Shown here one piece after another: positions 52,158-61,992 of a DNA stretch of 64,000 nucleotides. Every line of letters starts with the position of its first letter. Within the stretch, counting starts at the first letter, position 1. The DNA comes from Limnoperna fortunei (lineage: Eukaryota; Mollusca; Bivalvia; Mytilida; Modiolidae). Made by a program: the position numbers and the translations under genes. Under the pieces are notes generated by a model, which worked only from the letters and a program-made list of their open reading frames with translations, did not search any database and was not told where the DNA came from. The stretch is taken from positions 44,345,342 to 44,409,341 of the forward strand of contig OX104124.1 in NCBI GenBank assembly GCA_944474755.1, written 5' to 3'.

Positions 52158-52960
52158 GAGGCATGGGGTCTTCACCAGTCACAGTCATGACCTTTGACAT
52201 TGAAAACATACACAAGGTCAAAGGTCAAGGTCACGTCCTAATGTTTTTCCTGTTGGTGTGCATTGCTTGGCAACGGTCTGGGAATCGATCTGATTATTTT
52301 GAAGTCAATTCTAAAGGAATCCAAAGTGTGGGAAAGCCCTCAATTGTTCCAAGAACAATTGAATCTTTTAATTATTATTATTATTCTTCTTCTCCCACTT
52401 CTTGCGCAAACTTATGTGTGGTTTTTTCATTTCGCGACATGTCGCTTGATATTTAATATCTGATATCGGTGACCCATTGTGCTTTCGCAGTTCACCCTGA
52501 CTGACCGCACCCTTTTCCTTGAAGGAGTTATCTCCCCTTTTACTAAAAAGCTTGTTTTTGCTACTCCTCCTACACCAAAAAAGATAGCAATACCAAACCT
52601 TTACCAAAATGTGTCATATATCCTTGCGCAACTTTGGGACATATTGATTGAAGGGTTCTGACGACATCTTATAGGAGTTATCTCCCTTTAAATAAAAGTA
52701 GTAAGTGATATTCAAACAAATCTCAACAACTAAAAGAGATAGAGGCCTGGGTCTTCACCATAGACCATCTTGACCTTTGACCCTGAAAATGGACACAAGG
52801 TCAAAAGTCAAGGTCACGTTCTAAATTTTGACATTTGCTTGTGTGCGCTACTCCTCTGAAACGGTAAAAGATAGATAAACACTTATTGAGAGTAAAATGT
52901 TTGTCTTACTTTTCCACATTTAGAGCGATGTAATTTGACTTCATTTTATAGGAGTTATTA
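52158..52960 (+). repeat. Divergent tail (52158-52367) and head module 14 (52368-52960)
   Basis: The tail is only about 210 bp and differs from all others after its AGGTCA palindrome (about 52,188-52,236). Its terminal hairpin has the cleanest stem in the window: CAATTGTTC, CAA loop, GAACAATTG. The head palindrome is at 52769-52785/52796-52812 with mismatches. The head end is truncated, joining GGAGTTATTA to AGGATAGAGG. Confidence 0.82.
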
Positions 52961-53894
52961 AGGATAGAGGGAAAGTAAAGAGTGCAAAATGTTGATCTCT
53001 TAAAGGAGTAACTTTGTCACATTTACAGGGAAAGGATTTGACTTCATTTTATAGGAGTTATCTCTCATTATATATGTAACTTATTCGTTTTTTACATGTT
53101 ACTCATTAACTATTAATGATAAAGGGAAACTAAGGGGTCGTCCATAATTGTCAACCATTTTCACAAGTGTGCAAAAAGCACACTTTTTGAGACCCCCCAC
53201 CCTCCATCAAAAAGTGTACATCAACCATTAAACTAATATAAAAACCAAACTCCACAGAAATGAAAAATTTCTGAAGATAAAAAAAAAGTGTACGCAAAAA
53301 TGTAGAAATTTTTAACCCCCTCCTTCAAGTGTGCGGTTTGAACACTTATGAAAATGGTTGACAATTATGGATGACCCCTAAAGAGTTCAAAATGTTGGTC
53401 TTTTAAAGGAGCAACTTTTTTTACATTTGGAGTAAACGGATATGACTTCATTTTATAGGATTTATCTCCCATTATATATGTAACTGATTGGTTTTTCACA
53501 TGATACTCATTAACTATTAATGATAGAGGGAAACTAAAGAGTGCAAAATGTTGGTCTTTTAAAGGAGCAACTTTGTCACATGTACAGGGGAAGGATTTGA
53601 CTTCATTTTATAGGTCTTTTAAAGGAGCAACTTTGTCACATTTACAGGATAAGGATTTGATGTCATCTTATAGGAGTTATCTCCCATTATATATGTAGCT
53701 TATTGGTTTTTCACATGTAACTCATTAACTATTAATGATAGATGGAAACCAAAGAGTGCAAAATGTTGATCTTTTAAAGGAGCAACATTCTCACATTTAA
53801 AGAAAAAGGATTTGAAGTCATCTTATAGGAGTTATCTCCCATTATATATGTAACTTATTAGTTTTCACATGTAACTCATTAACTATGAATGATA
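52961..53894 (+). repeat. Monomer block A14 (contains an inverted MITE)
   Basis: About four to five monomers, some fused or truncated (for example TTATAGGTCTTTTAAAGGAG near 53,610), interrupted by the MITE at 53,134-53,378. Confidence 0.84.
53134..53378 (-). mobile_element. Harbinger-like MITE, copy 5, opposite orientation (245 bp)
   Basis: The same element as copies 1-4, but reversed and in a different monomer position. TAA flanks both sides (53131-53133 and 53379-53381) and the disrupted monomer text is GGGAAACTAAAGAGT, so the target was TAA (TTA on the other strand). This is an independent transposition event and confirms the element's ends. Confidence 0.88.
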
Positions 53895-54872
53895 GAGGCA
53901 TGGCGTCTTAACCATAGACCCTCATGCCCTTTTACCTTGAAAACTTGCATGGGTCAAGGTCGCGTACTAGTTTTTGACCTTTGCTATTTTCAAAGATATT
54001 CAAATGATTTTATTCATGTTCTATTAATAATTACGAGTAAATCAAGACATGCCGTGAAAAGTTGTATCACAATTTTATAAGAGTTATCTTTCTTAGAATG
54101 TCAATCTGTAGCAAATAATACTAAGTAACTTCTTTTTTAAATATTTATAGCAAAATTATAACATTTCGGAAAAAGTTGATTATTTTGAATGTCATCAAGT
54201 AATACAAAATTAAAATTAATGTGGAAAGACCCTCAAATGTTCATCCGAACAGTTGATCTTTAATTATTATTATCCTTATTATTTTCTCTTTTCTTCCGCC
54301 AAGTTATTTCGATGTCTGGTTTTTTCACTTCGCGACATGTCGCTTTGATATTTTATATGTGATGTCGCTTTCCCATTGCGCTTTCGCAGTTCACCCTGAC
54401 TGACCGCACCCTTTTCCTTTAAGGAGTTATCTCCCATTTTACTAAAAAGCTTGTTCCTGCTACTCCTCCTTAACCAAACAAGATAGCAATACCAAACCTT
54501 TACCAAAATGTGTCCTATATCCTTGCGCAACTTTGGGTCAGATTGATTGAAGGGTTCTGACGACATCTTATAGGAGTTATCTCCCTTTAAATAAAAGTAG
54601 TAAGTGATATTCAAACAAATCTCAATAACTCAAAGAGATAGAGGCCTGGGGTCTTCACTATAGACCATCATGAACTTTGACCTTGAAAATGGACACAAGG
54701 TCAAATGTCAAGGTCACGTTCTAAATTTTGACATTTGCTTGTGTCCGCTACTCCTTTGAAAGGGTAAAAGATAGATAAAGACTTAATGAGTAAAATCTTC
54801 GTCTTATCAAGACGCAACTTTGTCACATTTGGAAAAAAGTAATTTGACTTCATTTTATAGGAGTTATCTCCC
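53895..54872 (+). repeat. Tail (53895-54261) and head module 15 (54262-54872)
   Basis: The microsatellite is interrupted (ATTATTATCCTTATTATT). The AGGTCA palindrome (54671-54685/54696-54710) has a mismatch in each arm. This is consistent with greater age toward the array edge. Confidence 0.84.
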
Positions 54873-55230
54873 ATTATATATGTAACTGATTGGTTTTTCA
54901 CATGGTACTCATTAACAATTAACGATAGAGGGAAACTAAAGAGTGCAAAATGTTGATCTCCTAAAGGAGCAACTTTGTCACATTTGGAGGGAAGTAATTT
55001 GACTTCATTTTATAGGAGTTTTCTCCCATGATATATGTAACTACTTGGTTTTTTACATGTTACTCATTAACTATTAATGATTAAGGGAAACTAAAGAGTG
55101 CAAATGTTGGTCTTTTAAAGGAGCAACTTTTTCGTATGTGCAGTAAACGGATTTGACTTCATTTTATAGGAGTTATCTCCAATTGTAACTGATTGGTTTT
55201 TCACTTGTAACTCATTAACTATTAGTGATA
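54873..55230 (+). repeat. Monomer block A15
   Basis: Only two to three monomers, the last shortened (CTCCAATTGTAACTGATTGG). This is the last recognisable monomer run before the retrotransposon. Confidence 0.84.
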
Positions 55231-56161
55231 GAAGCATGGGGTCTTCACCATAGACCCTCATGCCATTTGACCTTGAAAACATATATGTGTCAAGGTCACG
55301 TACTAGTTTTTGACCTTTGCTATTTTTAAAGATATTGAAATTATTTTCGTCCTAAAATGTTCTATTAATAATTACGAGAAAATAAAGACATTGCGTTAAA
55401 AGTTGTATCAAATTTTATGAGAGTTATCTCTCGTAAAATGCCAACCTGTAGCAAATAATAAAAAATAATTTCTATTTTAAATATGTATAGCAATGTTATA
55501 ACATTATGCAAAAGATGATTATTTCAAATGTCATCATGTAATACAAAATTAAAATTAATGTGGAAAGACCCTCAAATGTTCAACCGAACAGTTAATCTTT
55601 AATTATTCTTATTATTCTTCCACCATTTTTTCCTTTTCGCATTATAAATTTTGTTTCGCGACATGTCGTAAAGACATTGTGTACTATGAATGTATGAGAC
55701 ATTACGCTTTCGCAGTTGACCCTGTCACACCGAACACTTTTTCTTTACGGAGTTATTTCCCTTGTCATGAAAAAGCTTGTGTGCAGATAAATTTTGAAAC
55801 CGTAAAAGATGTCACAATAAAAGTTGTTGCAAAATGGCCAGCTATTGATGGCCACAATTTGTTACATATCTCGCAAAGGATTTTGATGACTCCTTATAGG
55901 AGTTATTTCCCCTTATTTTTTGCAAATACATTTTATGCCATAGTAACTCATGAACCGGAAGTGATAGAGACTTGGGTTTTTCACTGTTGATCATCATTGA
56001 CCTTGAACTTGAAAAAGGTCACAAGGTCACACGTCAAGGTCATGTTCTAATTAACGACCTTTGTTGTGTGCAGATCTCCTCCTTAACCATAATAGATACA
56101 CAACTGAAACCTTTACCAAAATGTAAATCTTAGAAAGATCTTGAATCGTCATTTTTTTTTA
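55231..56161 (+). repeat. Tail (55231-55602) and diverged head module 16, left part
   Basis: The tail still resembles the others, with hairpin and an interrupted ATT run. The head (from about 55,603) is strongly diverged, but keeps TTCGCGACATGTCG, GCTTTCGCAGTTGACCCTG, GGAGTTATTTCCC, a degraded AGGTCA palindrome near 56,000-56,040 and AAACCTTTACCAAAATGT. It is cut at 56,161 by the LINE and resumes at 63,362. A 103-codon open frame over 55,679-55,990 is not supported as a gene. Confidence 0.8.
56146..56161. other. Target-site duplication, left copy
   Basis: AATCGTCATTTTTTTA occurs here and again at 63362-63377, on either side of the retrotransposon. A 16-bp direct repeat is typical of target-primed reverse transcription. 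Some of the T residues could belong to the element's A-tail, so the true duplication may be a few bases shorter. Confidence 0.8.
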
Positions 56162-56959
56162 TTCAACAACATATTGCACATTGCTGTTAACAATCACTTT
56201 GGTGATCCAGCAGTCACCAAAGTTACCATATATTGCTAGCTACCTGATTACAGTTTATTATAACATAGAAAAATAAATATTAGTATGATACAATGCTGCA
56301 TATAATAAACATAATTATGCAATTAAAATATATCTGAAACAACGAAAACAGGAATGATCAAATACGGATTTTTTTCCGTCTTAATTTAGATTTTACACTA
56401 CTTCCGCTTATGGAATACACTACGAGTTTGTAAAAAGATCTTTTTTTTTAAGTTTGAACACTTCTTAATTTGGTAGGTATATTATGTTAATATATTCTAT
56501 TGAATATTATACATGTAACTAAACATGGCACCTTATAGTTAAGATTTAATACATTCGTGAGCTCTGCTCACGAAAAGTGTTAAATACTAAAAGTACCGTT
56601 ATTGACACTAACAGTATAATTGACTTAATCATTGATTCGAAGTTCTTCCGTTTATGCGTTCAATAAGAAAATAAAAGAAAGCAGGCAAACAAATAGTGTA
56701 TGTTATCTTTCAACATTATATATATTATAAGCAATTAATATTTCCTTTGCATCATAAATATTTTGACACTCTTTCAAGGAAGGGACTTGCAGTACTTGCC
56801 TTCTTCATAAGAGCATGTCTGGTCAAAAATTCATGCTTAAAAATCATATATGTATTAGTTTCAGTTTGTTTTTGTTTAGATATCTGGTTCATCTTATACA
56901 CCGAGTATAAAATTACAGTAAGGATATAATTCAGATCATAGTATTTCTTGTCATGTATT
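56162..56959 (-). other. LINE 3' untranslated region
   Basis: About 800 bp after the ORF2 stop codon, with no supported gene; short open frames here are AT-rich noise. Near the element's 3' end lie a 10-bp perfect stem (56196-56205 with 56214-56223, 8-nt loop) and, on the minus strand, GAATAAA directly before the A-run at the target duplication. Confidence 0.7.
56196..56223 (-). other. Stem-loop near the LINE 3' end
   Basis: ACTTTGGTGA and TCACCAAAGT are perfect reverse complements around TCCAGCAG, about 35 bp from the element terminus. Several LINE families use a 3'-end stem-loop as the template-recognition site for their reverse transcriptase. That role is inferred here from position and perfection of the stem. 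Confidence 0.6.
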
Positions 56960-57965
56960 TTATATCCCACAATGAGGTTTGACATTTTTAAGAATATGAT
57001 TATCCAATTTAAGTTTGGTAAACAGCTGATTGATTTTTTGCCAAAACAGTTGCAAGTATTTGCATTTTATGAACATGTGTTCATAATCTTCAGTGATGTT
57101 ACAGATAGTACATTTTGGGGTTGTATAAATTCTCCATTGATATAATAATAATTTGCAAGGAAGTATAAAATGTAATAATTTCCATCTGAAGATAACTAAC
57201 TTGTTTTCCTTAAGGTGTTTGAAAACAAAGGTCAACATATTGAGAATTATATATTCCATGTTTTTTATTTGTAAAAGTTTGCTCCATTTTGAAAATCCTG
57301 TAGGCATTTCAGTTTCTTTACTTGTTAATATTTTGTACATGCTTTTTGTCTCTGTCTCTTGTAAATCAATATTATTTATGTTTATGTTAGTGCTAATTTT
57401 AACCTTAGTTTTTATGGAGTCTTCTTGTTTAATTTTTTGCAACCATGAGGTTGGTATTGCTTTCATAACTAGCAGATATTCTGCAATCCAATTATGTTTA
57501 ATTTTGAGTTTATTTAAAATATAACTTTCTGAGATGCAGCCATTTTGATCTAATAAATGATTATTATATATTATGTTGCTATCCACCCAACTTTGAAGCA
57601 TTATGCATTTGCCTTTGTGTTTTATTAATTTATTTCCCCAGATAATTTGTTGACGTATTGTTTTGAAGTTATAAGGCTCTGCAATTTTTGTTTTGTTCAT
57701 TTTTATCCATGTTTTATCAATTTCTAGATAAAATTCTGGAAGCTGATTTACTTTAGCTATGGAATTTATATTTTCTAAATTTGTTTTAAATACTAAAAAA
57801 TCTTTACCAATTTTGTCGAAATAGAATCTTGGAATTACTTTCCAGTTTGCAAATTCATTCGATATTAATCTCTTTATCCATCCTATTTTAATTGAATCTA
57901 TGTAGGTTTCTATGTTAATCATGTTTAAGCCTCCTTTTGACTTAACTGAGCATAGTACACTTCTT

Positions 57966-59783
57966 TTAACTTTTTCTGTTTTTCCCACTCCATAAAAAGT
58001 CAAAGATTATTTTATTAAATTGTTTGATGTAACTGTTTTCTATATTAGTAACTGATGCTACAAAGGTTATATGTGGAATTATCAGTGATTTTATAACTGT
58101 TATTTTGCCAATCATAGTTAAATTTCTTTTTTTCCAATTATATAATATTTTTTCTGATTTTTGAATCTGTTTTTCAATATTTAGTTTTTGACATTCTTTT
58201 TTGTTGTGGCCAAAATATATACCCAAGCATTTCAATGGATTTATTGTCCATGTTATATTTTCATACTTTTCTTTACAATGCTTTTGTTTGCCTAACCAGA
58301 TTCCCTCTGTTTTGGTTTTATTAAGTTTAAGCCCTGAAAGTGACCCAACAATTTCAATTATGTTAATTGCTTTAGTGATTTCAAGTTTTGATTTTAGAAA
58401 TAGAGTAGTGTCATCAGCTAGTTGTGTTATTTTTAAACTGTGTGTTTTTCCATCAAGTTTTATTTCAAATCCCTTAATGTTTGTGTCTTCCCTTATTCTA
58501 CATGCAAGAATTTCAATAGCGATTATAAAAATTATTGCACTGCACGGACACCCCTGCCTGATTCCACGATGGATTTGAACTGGTGCAGATATCCAACCAT
58601 TATTTAGGATAGAGCTTTTTATATCGGTATAAAGAGTTTTTATCCATTTCAACATAGATTTTTGAAAGCCAAATTTTTCAAGTGATTGGTACATAAATTC
58701 CCATTCTAAAGAGTCAAAAGCCTTTGAAAAGTCTAGAAATAATAATGCCCCTTCAATATTAAATTGGTCTGCAAAATCTATAATATCTTGTATTTGTCTG
58801 ATATTATAACCTATATATCTATTTTTGACATAGCCATTTTGATCACTATTTATAATATTTGGTAAAAAAATTTTAATACGTTGAGCTATTGAGTATGCTA
58901 TTAGTTTTGTATCCACATTTAATAGAGTGATTGGTCTATAATTATCTAGACAAAGTGGGTCATCTTTTTTATGAATGAGGGAAATAATTCCAAATTTTCC
59001 TAATTTTTGTCTGTGTGTAAGTTCCCCTTTTTCGTAACATGCATTGAAAGTATTAACTGCAAGATATTTTAGATTTTCCCAAAATGTTCTATAAAACTCA
59101 ACACTTAAACCATCGATTCCAGGTGTGCGATTTAATTTTATTTTGAATAATGATTCAGTGCATTCTTCAATACTGAGTAAACCTTCTAGTGTTTGTCCCT
59201 CTTTAAACGATAGCTTATGATCTATTTTAGTTTCAGTTTTGTATTTTTGCATAGATTCTGTATTAGGGTTTGTACTTGTATATAAGTTAAAATAGTAATT
59301 TCTTTCCAGTTCTAAAATTGTAGTTATATCCTTATGTATTTTTCCATTTTTATCCTTTAAAGCAGTTATTGTCTTTTTTGCCTGTCTAGATTTTTCTAGT
59401 CCTAAGAAAATTTGTGTGTTTTTTTCACCTTCTTCTATCCATTTAATTCTAGATCTGATTTGAGCCCCTTTTGTTTTTGATTCATATAATTCTTCTAGTT
59501 TTTTTTTTGTTGTTTTTTCAATTTCGCCTTCAATATATAATTTTTTTTTTGATTTACTGTCATTTAGTTTTTGATTGAATTTTTGCAGTTTATTTTCTAG
59601 CTTATAGATTTCATCTTGTCTTGTTTTCGCATTTCTTGTACAGAATGTAATGGTTTGTTCTCTTATCTCAACTTTAAGCAAGTCCCATAGTATCGTAGGA
59701 CCTCTGGTAAGTGGCAATTTTGATTTTTCATTATATTTATTTATTATATTAATTATAATATTTTGATAAGCATTATTTTTCAA
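57966..59783 (-). CDS. Reverse transcriptase core segment of ORF2 (open part)
   Basis: Longest uninterrupted piece, 605 codons. Its frame continues upstream of the first Met into the endonuclease C-terminal motifs, so the Met at 59,783 is not a true start. Residues 100-145 (SRIKWIEEGEKNTQIFLGLE) are the pre-RT linker typical of L1/Tx1 proteins. Then come PGIDGL (221-226), YRPITLLNVDTKL (282-294), FLDFSKAFD (349-357, catalytic D351), RQGCPCSA (409-416) and QLADDTTLF (454-462, catalytic D457/D458). It ends where the extra A at 57,980-57,984 shifts the frame; the remaining 340 codons continue in the next frame to 56,960. Confidence 0.88.
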   Translation of the reverse strand: MKNNAYQNIIINIINKYNEKSKLPLTRGPTILWDLLKVEIREQTITFCTRNAKTRQDEIYKLENKLQKFNQKLNDSKSKKKLYIEGEIEKTTKKKLEELYESKTKGAQIRSRIKWIEEGEKNTQIFLGLEKSRQAKKTITALKDKNGKIHKDITTILELERNYYFNLYTSTNPNTESMQKYKTETKIDHKLSFKEGQTLEGLLSIEECTESLFKIKLNRTPGIDGLSVEFYRTFWENLKYLAVNTFNACYEKGELTHRQKLGKFGIISLIHKKDDPLCLDNYRPITLLNVDTKLIAYSIAQRIKIFLPNIINSDQNGYVKNRYIGYNIRQIQDIIDFADQFNIEGALLFLDFSKAFDSLEWEFMYQSLEKFGFQKSMLKWIKTLYTDIKSSILNNGWISAPVQIHRGIRQGCPCSAIIFIIAIEILACRIREDTNIKGFEIKLDGKTHSLKITQLADDTTLFLKSKLEITKAINIIEIVGSLSGLKLNKTKTEGIWLGKQKHCKEKYENITWTINPLKCLGIYFGHNKKECQKLNIEKQIQKSEKILYNWKKRNLTMIGKITVIKSLIIPHITFVASVTNIENSYIKQFNKIIFDFLWSGKNRKS

Positions 59784-60090
59784 GATACTATTGTTTATTT
59801 TAAAGTTTCCTCTTCCCCGATTTTTTGGCCTTTCTTTAATTTTAAGTGATATTGCCTGATGGTCTGTATGGGAGATAACTGCAGGTCTGATATCAGATGA
59901 AAGTATCAGTGGCCTTAATTGTGGACTAATTAGAAAAAAATCAATGCGAGTTGCTTCATTTCTATTATTGTTTCTTTGCCATGTAAATTGTTTTTTTTTA
60001 TGGATTCAGTTCTCTCCAAATATCAATAAGTTTATGGGTTTTAATTAAATTTTTAAGACTATGCACAGGTTTTTTATTTTTTTATTAACA

Positions 60091-60672
60091 TATTTAGTGT
60101 CAGCATTTGTTAACGTATCATTCATATCATCACCTATGATAACAAGACCTAAACTCTTTTCTTCTATCATTGTTTTCACTTTTTTGAAGAAGATATTTCT
60201 GTTTTTAGGTATGTTTGGGGCATATACATTTACTAAAGTATAGATATTGTGGGCGATTTCCACATTTACTAGCAAAAGGCGCCCTTCATCATCATTAAAA
60301 TTATCTATTATTTTATGTGTCAGCTCATTTTTTATGATTATTGACACACCTCTTGATTGTGAAGTTCCATTGCTATTATCATATTTAGTGTCAGCAATTG
60401 TTAACGTATCATTCATATCACCACCTATGATAACAAGACCTAAACTCTTTTCTTCTATCATTTTTTTCACTTTTTTGAAGAAGATATTTCTGTTTTTAGG
60501 TATGTTTGGGGCATGTACATTTACTAAAGTATAGATATTGTGGGCGATTTCCACATTTACTAGCAAAAGGCGCCCTTCATCATCATTAAAATTATCTATT
60601 ATTTTATGTGTCAGCTCATTTTTTTTTATTACTGACACACCTCTTGATTGTGAAGTTCCATTGCTTTTATAT
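60091..60672 (-). repeat. 291-bp in-frame tandem duplication inside the endonuclease
   Basis: Segments 60091-60381 and 60382-60672 are near-identical direct repeats with a period of exactly 291 bp (97 codons), so the frame is kept. Each copy carries the block from NGTSQSRG through the AP-N and GDMN motifs. The N-terminal copy reads VHAPN and GGDMN; the second reads VYAPN and GDDMN. A single apurinic-endonuclease domain normally has one of each, so the fold would be disrupted or extended. Confidence 0.92.
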
Positions 60673-60894
60673 ATTGACCCATTAATTTCATTTTTTAACT
60701 GATTTTCTATATTAACTACAAAATGACTTTCTTGCACAAAAAGTATATTGCACTTTTGATATTTCATCCACATATATAATCTTTGTCGTTTTTCTTTTGA
60801 GCTTAACCCTTGACAATTAATAGAACAAATATGAATTTTACTTGTCATAAATAGTTGAATTTAATGTCATGATATTTTTAAGTAAACTCTTGTT

Positions 60895-61950
60895 TTAGTA
60901 TTTACTCAAAGGACATTTGTGACAGTATACCTGATATACAAAGCATGTGATACACGAGTCTACACCAGTACAATGAAAAATAACTTTCACAAACAACATA
61001 TAATAAGTGTCTACACTATTTGGTTTGTGCAATATAATGTAGGTGTAAATGCATTTCATGAAGAACATAATCAACAAGATAAAACAATTGCCAGTAATAG
61101 ACCGTATAATATATCTGTGTGTACAGTATTTGACTTTTTCAACATACATGTAATATATTGTTAAACATGTTTCACAAGGCATGTGATAAACAAGACAGCT
61201 CAAGTACAGATAAAAATAAGCTACATATATATGTATCACTGACAGAATAGTATACCTGTATCTGCGGTATATAGTTTGCTCAGTAAAAAGTTTACAGTTG
61301 TACATGTACTTGCCAATAATAACATAATTTGTCCACGTAGGTTGCACTGAATGTATATAATTGCTATTATGTATAGAAAAAATAACAGTACTGTCTTTTG
61401 TAACAGAGTAATTGCAAGTAATTATATATTTGCCAATATTACATTTATTTGAACAATGACACTTATTTATTAATTTTTCTTTTTTCAGATGTGGATCATG
61501 CGAGATCAAGTACATGTATGCAAATCCAAAGAGACAGTTATAAGGATATTTTGAAGATATAGCAACGATTTTTAAGTTAATGTATGCTGTTTTAAATGGA
61601 ATATGTATTCTGGATATGAATGCATGATATGTTTGTTGGAACTCTATATAGTTTGTTTTAGAAGCACTGTCTGAGGATGAGGATATAGTAATGAGGCAAT
61701 CATGATACAGTAATACAGTGCATGTTCTGTTTAGATTTAGACTTGTTACATACAGCTTAGAATGTACAGTTTTTTTCTCATTATTATATATCAGAATTAT
61801 ATAAATTGATATCTTAATCCTACTTGAGTACTGTGTAATATATTGAATACATTTGTAATTTTTTTTACCTTCAACTTCAGCATTACATCTTGAATGTATA
61901 TAATCTAATATTACATCACATTCTTTTTTATTGTTATTTTTCATGTACAT
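60895..61950 (-). CDS. Unassigned 351-codon ORF between LINE ORF1 and ORF2
   Basis: I do not recognise this protein. It starts 42 bp after the ORF1 stop and ends 46 bp before the ORF2 start, in the same strand, with no internal stop. Composition is odd: very rich in Tyr, Ile, Cys, Thr and Ser. It has hydrophobic stretches that could be membrane segments (for example around YTILSVIHIYVAYFYLYL and CFILLIMFF) and a C-terminal CX2CX6CX2C pattern (C333, C336, C343, C346). The DNA is rich in TACATGTA-type alternating purine-pyrimidine text and has weak internal repeats (AGCATGTGATA near 60,942 and 61,178; TTGCCAATA near 61,310 and 61,430), which lower stop-codon frequency. It may be a real accessory ORF, a captured sequence, or a repeat-derived open frame. 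Confidence 0.4.
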   Translation of the reverse strand: MYMKNNNKKECDVILDYIHSRCNAEVEGKKNYKCIQYITQYSSRIKISIYIILIYNNEKKTVHSKLYVTSLNLNRTCTVLLYHDCLITISSSSDSASKTNYIEFQQTYHAFISRIHIPFKTAYINLKIVAISSKYPYNCLFGFAYMYLISHDPHLKKEKLINKCHCSNKCNIGKYIITCNYSVTKDSTVIFSIHNSNYIHSVQPTWTNYVIIGKYMYNCKLFTEQTIYRRYRYTILSVIHIYVAYFYLYLSCLVYHMPCETCLTIYYMYVEKVKYCTHRYIIRSITGNCFILLIMFFMKCIYTYIILHKPNSVDTYYMLFVKVIFHCTGVDSCITCFVYQVYCHKCPLSKY

Positions 61951-61992
61951 AGTTTATTGTTTTATTTGTGACCACAAAGAAGTAATAACTAT

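Larger units (their letters stand above)
1..56161. repeat. Higher-order satellite array of composite head-monomer-tail units
   Basis: The whole stretch is built from three modules in one orientation. Monomers of about 154 bp share landmarks in fixed order: GGAGTTATCTCCC, CATTATATATGTAACT, TTTTTCACATGGTACTCAT, TAACTATTAATGATAGAGG, AAAGAGTGCAAAATGTTG, CTTAAAGGAGCAACTTTG and GGATTTGACTTCATTTTAT. Head and tail modules punctuate the monomer runs. I estimate about 260 monomers from block lengths divided by 154. No host coding sequence is supported here. The arrangement of core repeats plus microsatellite-bearing ends is like bivalve pearl/HINE elements, which is my inference from structure. Confidence 0.93.
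56960..60848 (-). pseudogene. LINE ORF2: AP endonuclease plus reverse transcriptase, frameshifted
   Basis: The protein would nick target DNA and reverse-transcribe the element RNA. The endonuclease part starts MTSKIHICSINCQGL at 60,848, with N11 and a QESH motif (residues 39-42), then AP-N and GDMN motifs present twice because of an internal duplication. The RIDFFLIS and TDH motifs follow at about 59,950-59,850. The reverse transcriptase (59,783 down to 57,966) has PGIDGL, NYRPITLLN, LFLDFSKAFD, RQGCPCSA and ADD blocks; the catalytic aspartates (codons near 58,733 and 58,415) are all present. A C-terminal CX2CX7HX4C motif (CTIC...H...C) lies near 57,110-57,060. Lesions: a frameshift in A-runs at about 60,070-60,083; an in-frame TAA (59,998-60,000) with a compensating shift in an A9 run; and one extra A in an A5 run at 57,980-57,984. 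Confidence 0.9.

Noticed and set aside
55679..55990. 103-codon plus-strand frame in the diverged head module
   Set aside because: It overlaps text homologous to other heads, where the frame is not open, and no recognisable domain is present.
1..56161. CRISPR-like array, because of regular ~154-bp repetition
   Set aside because: There are no unique spacers; the whole period is repeated and diverges smoothly. It is a eukaryotic satellite with no cas-like genes nearby.
57153..57524. Plus-strand open frames of 60-125 codons across 56.7-62.5 kb
   Set aside because: They are antisense shadows of ORF1 and ORF2 of the minus-strand LINE, hydrophobic because of the AT-rich complement.
60045..60848. 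A stand-alone host AP endonuclease gene
   Set aside because: It lies in the same frame and strand as the reverse transcriptase just downstream, contains the LINE-type motif order, and sits within one target-site duplication, so it belongs to the retrotransposon.
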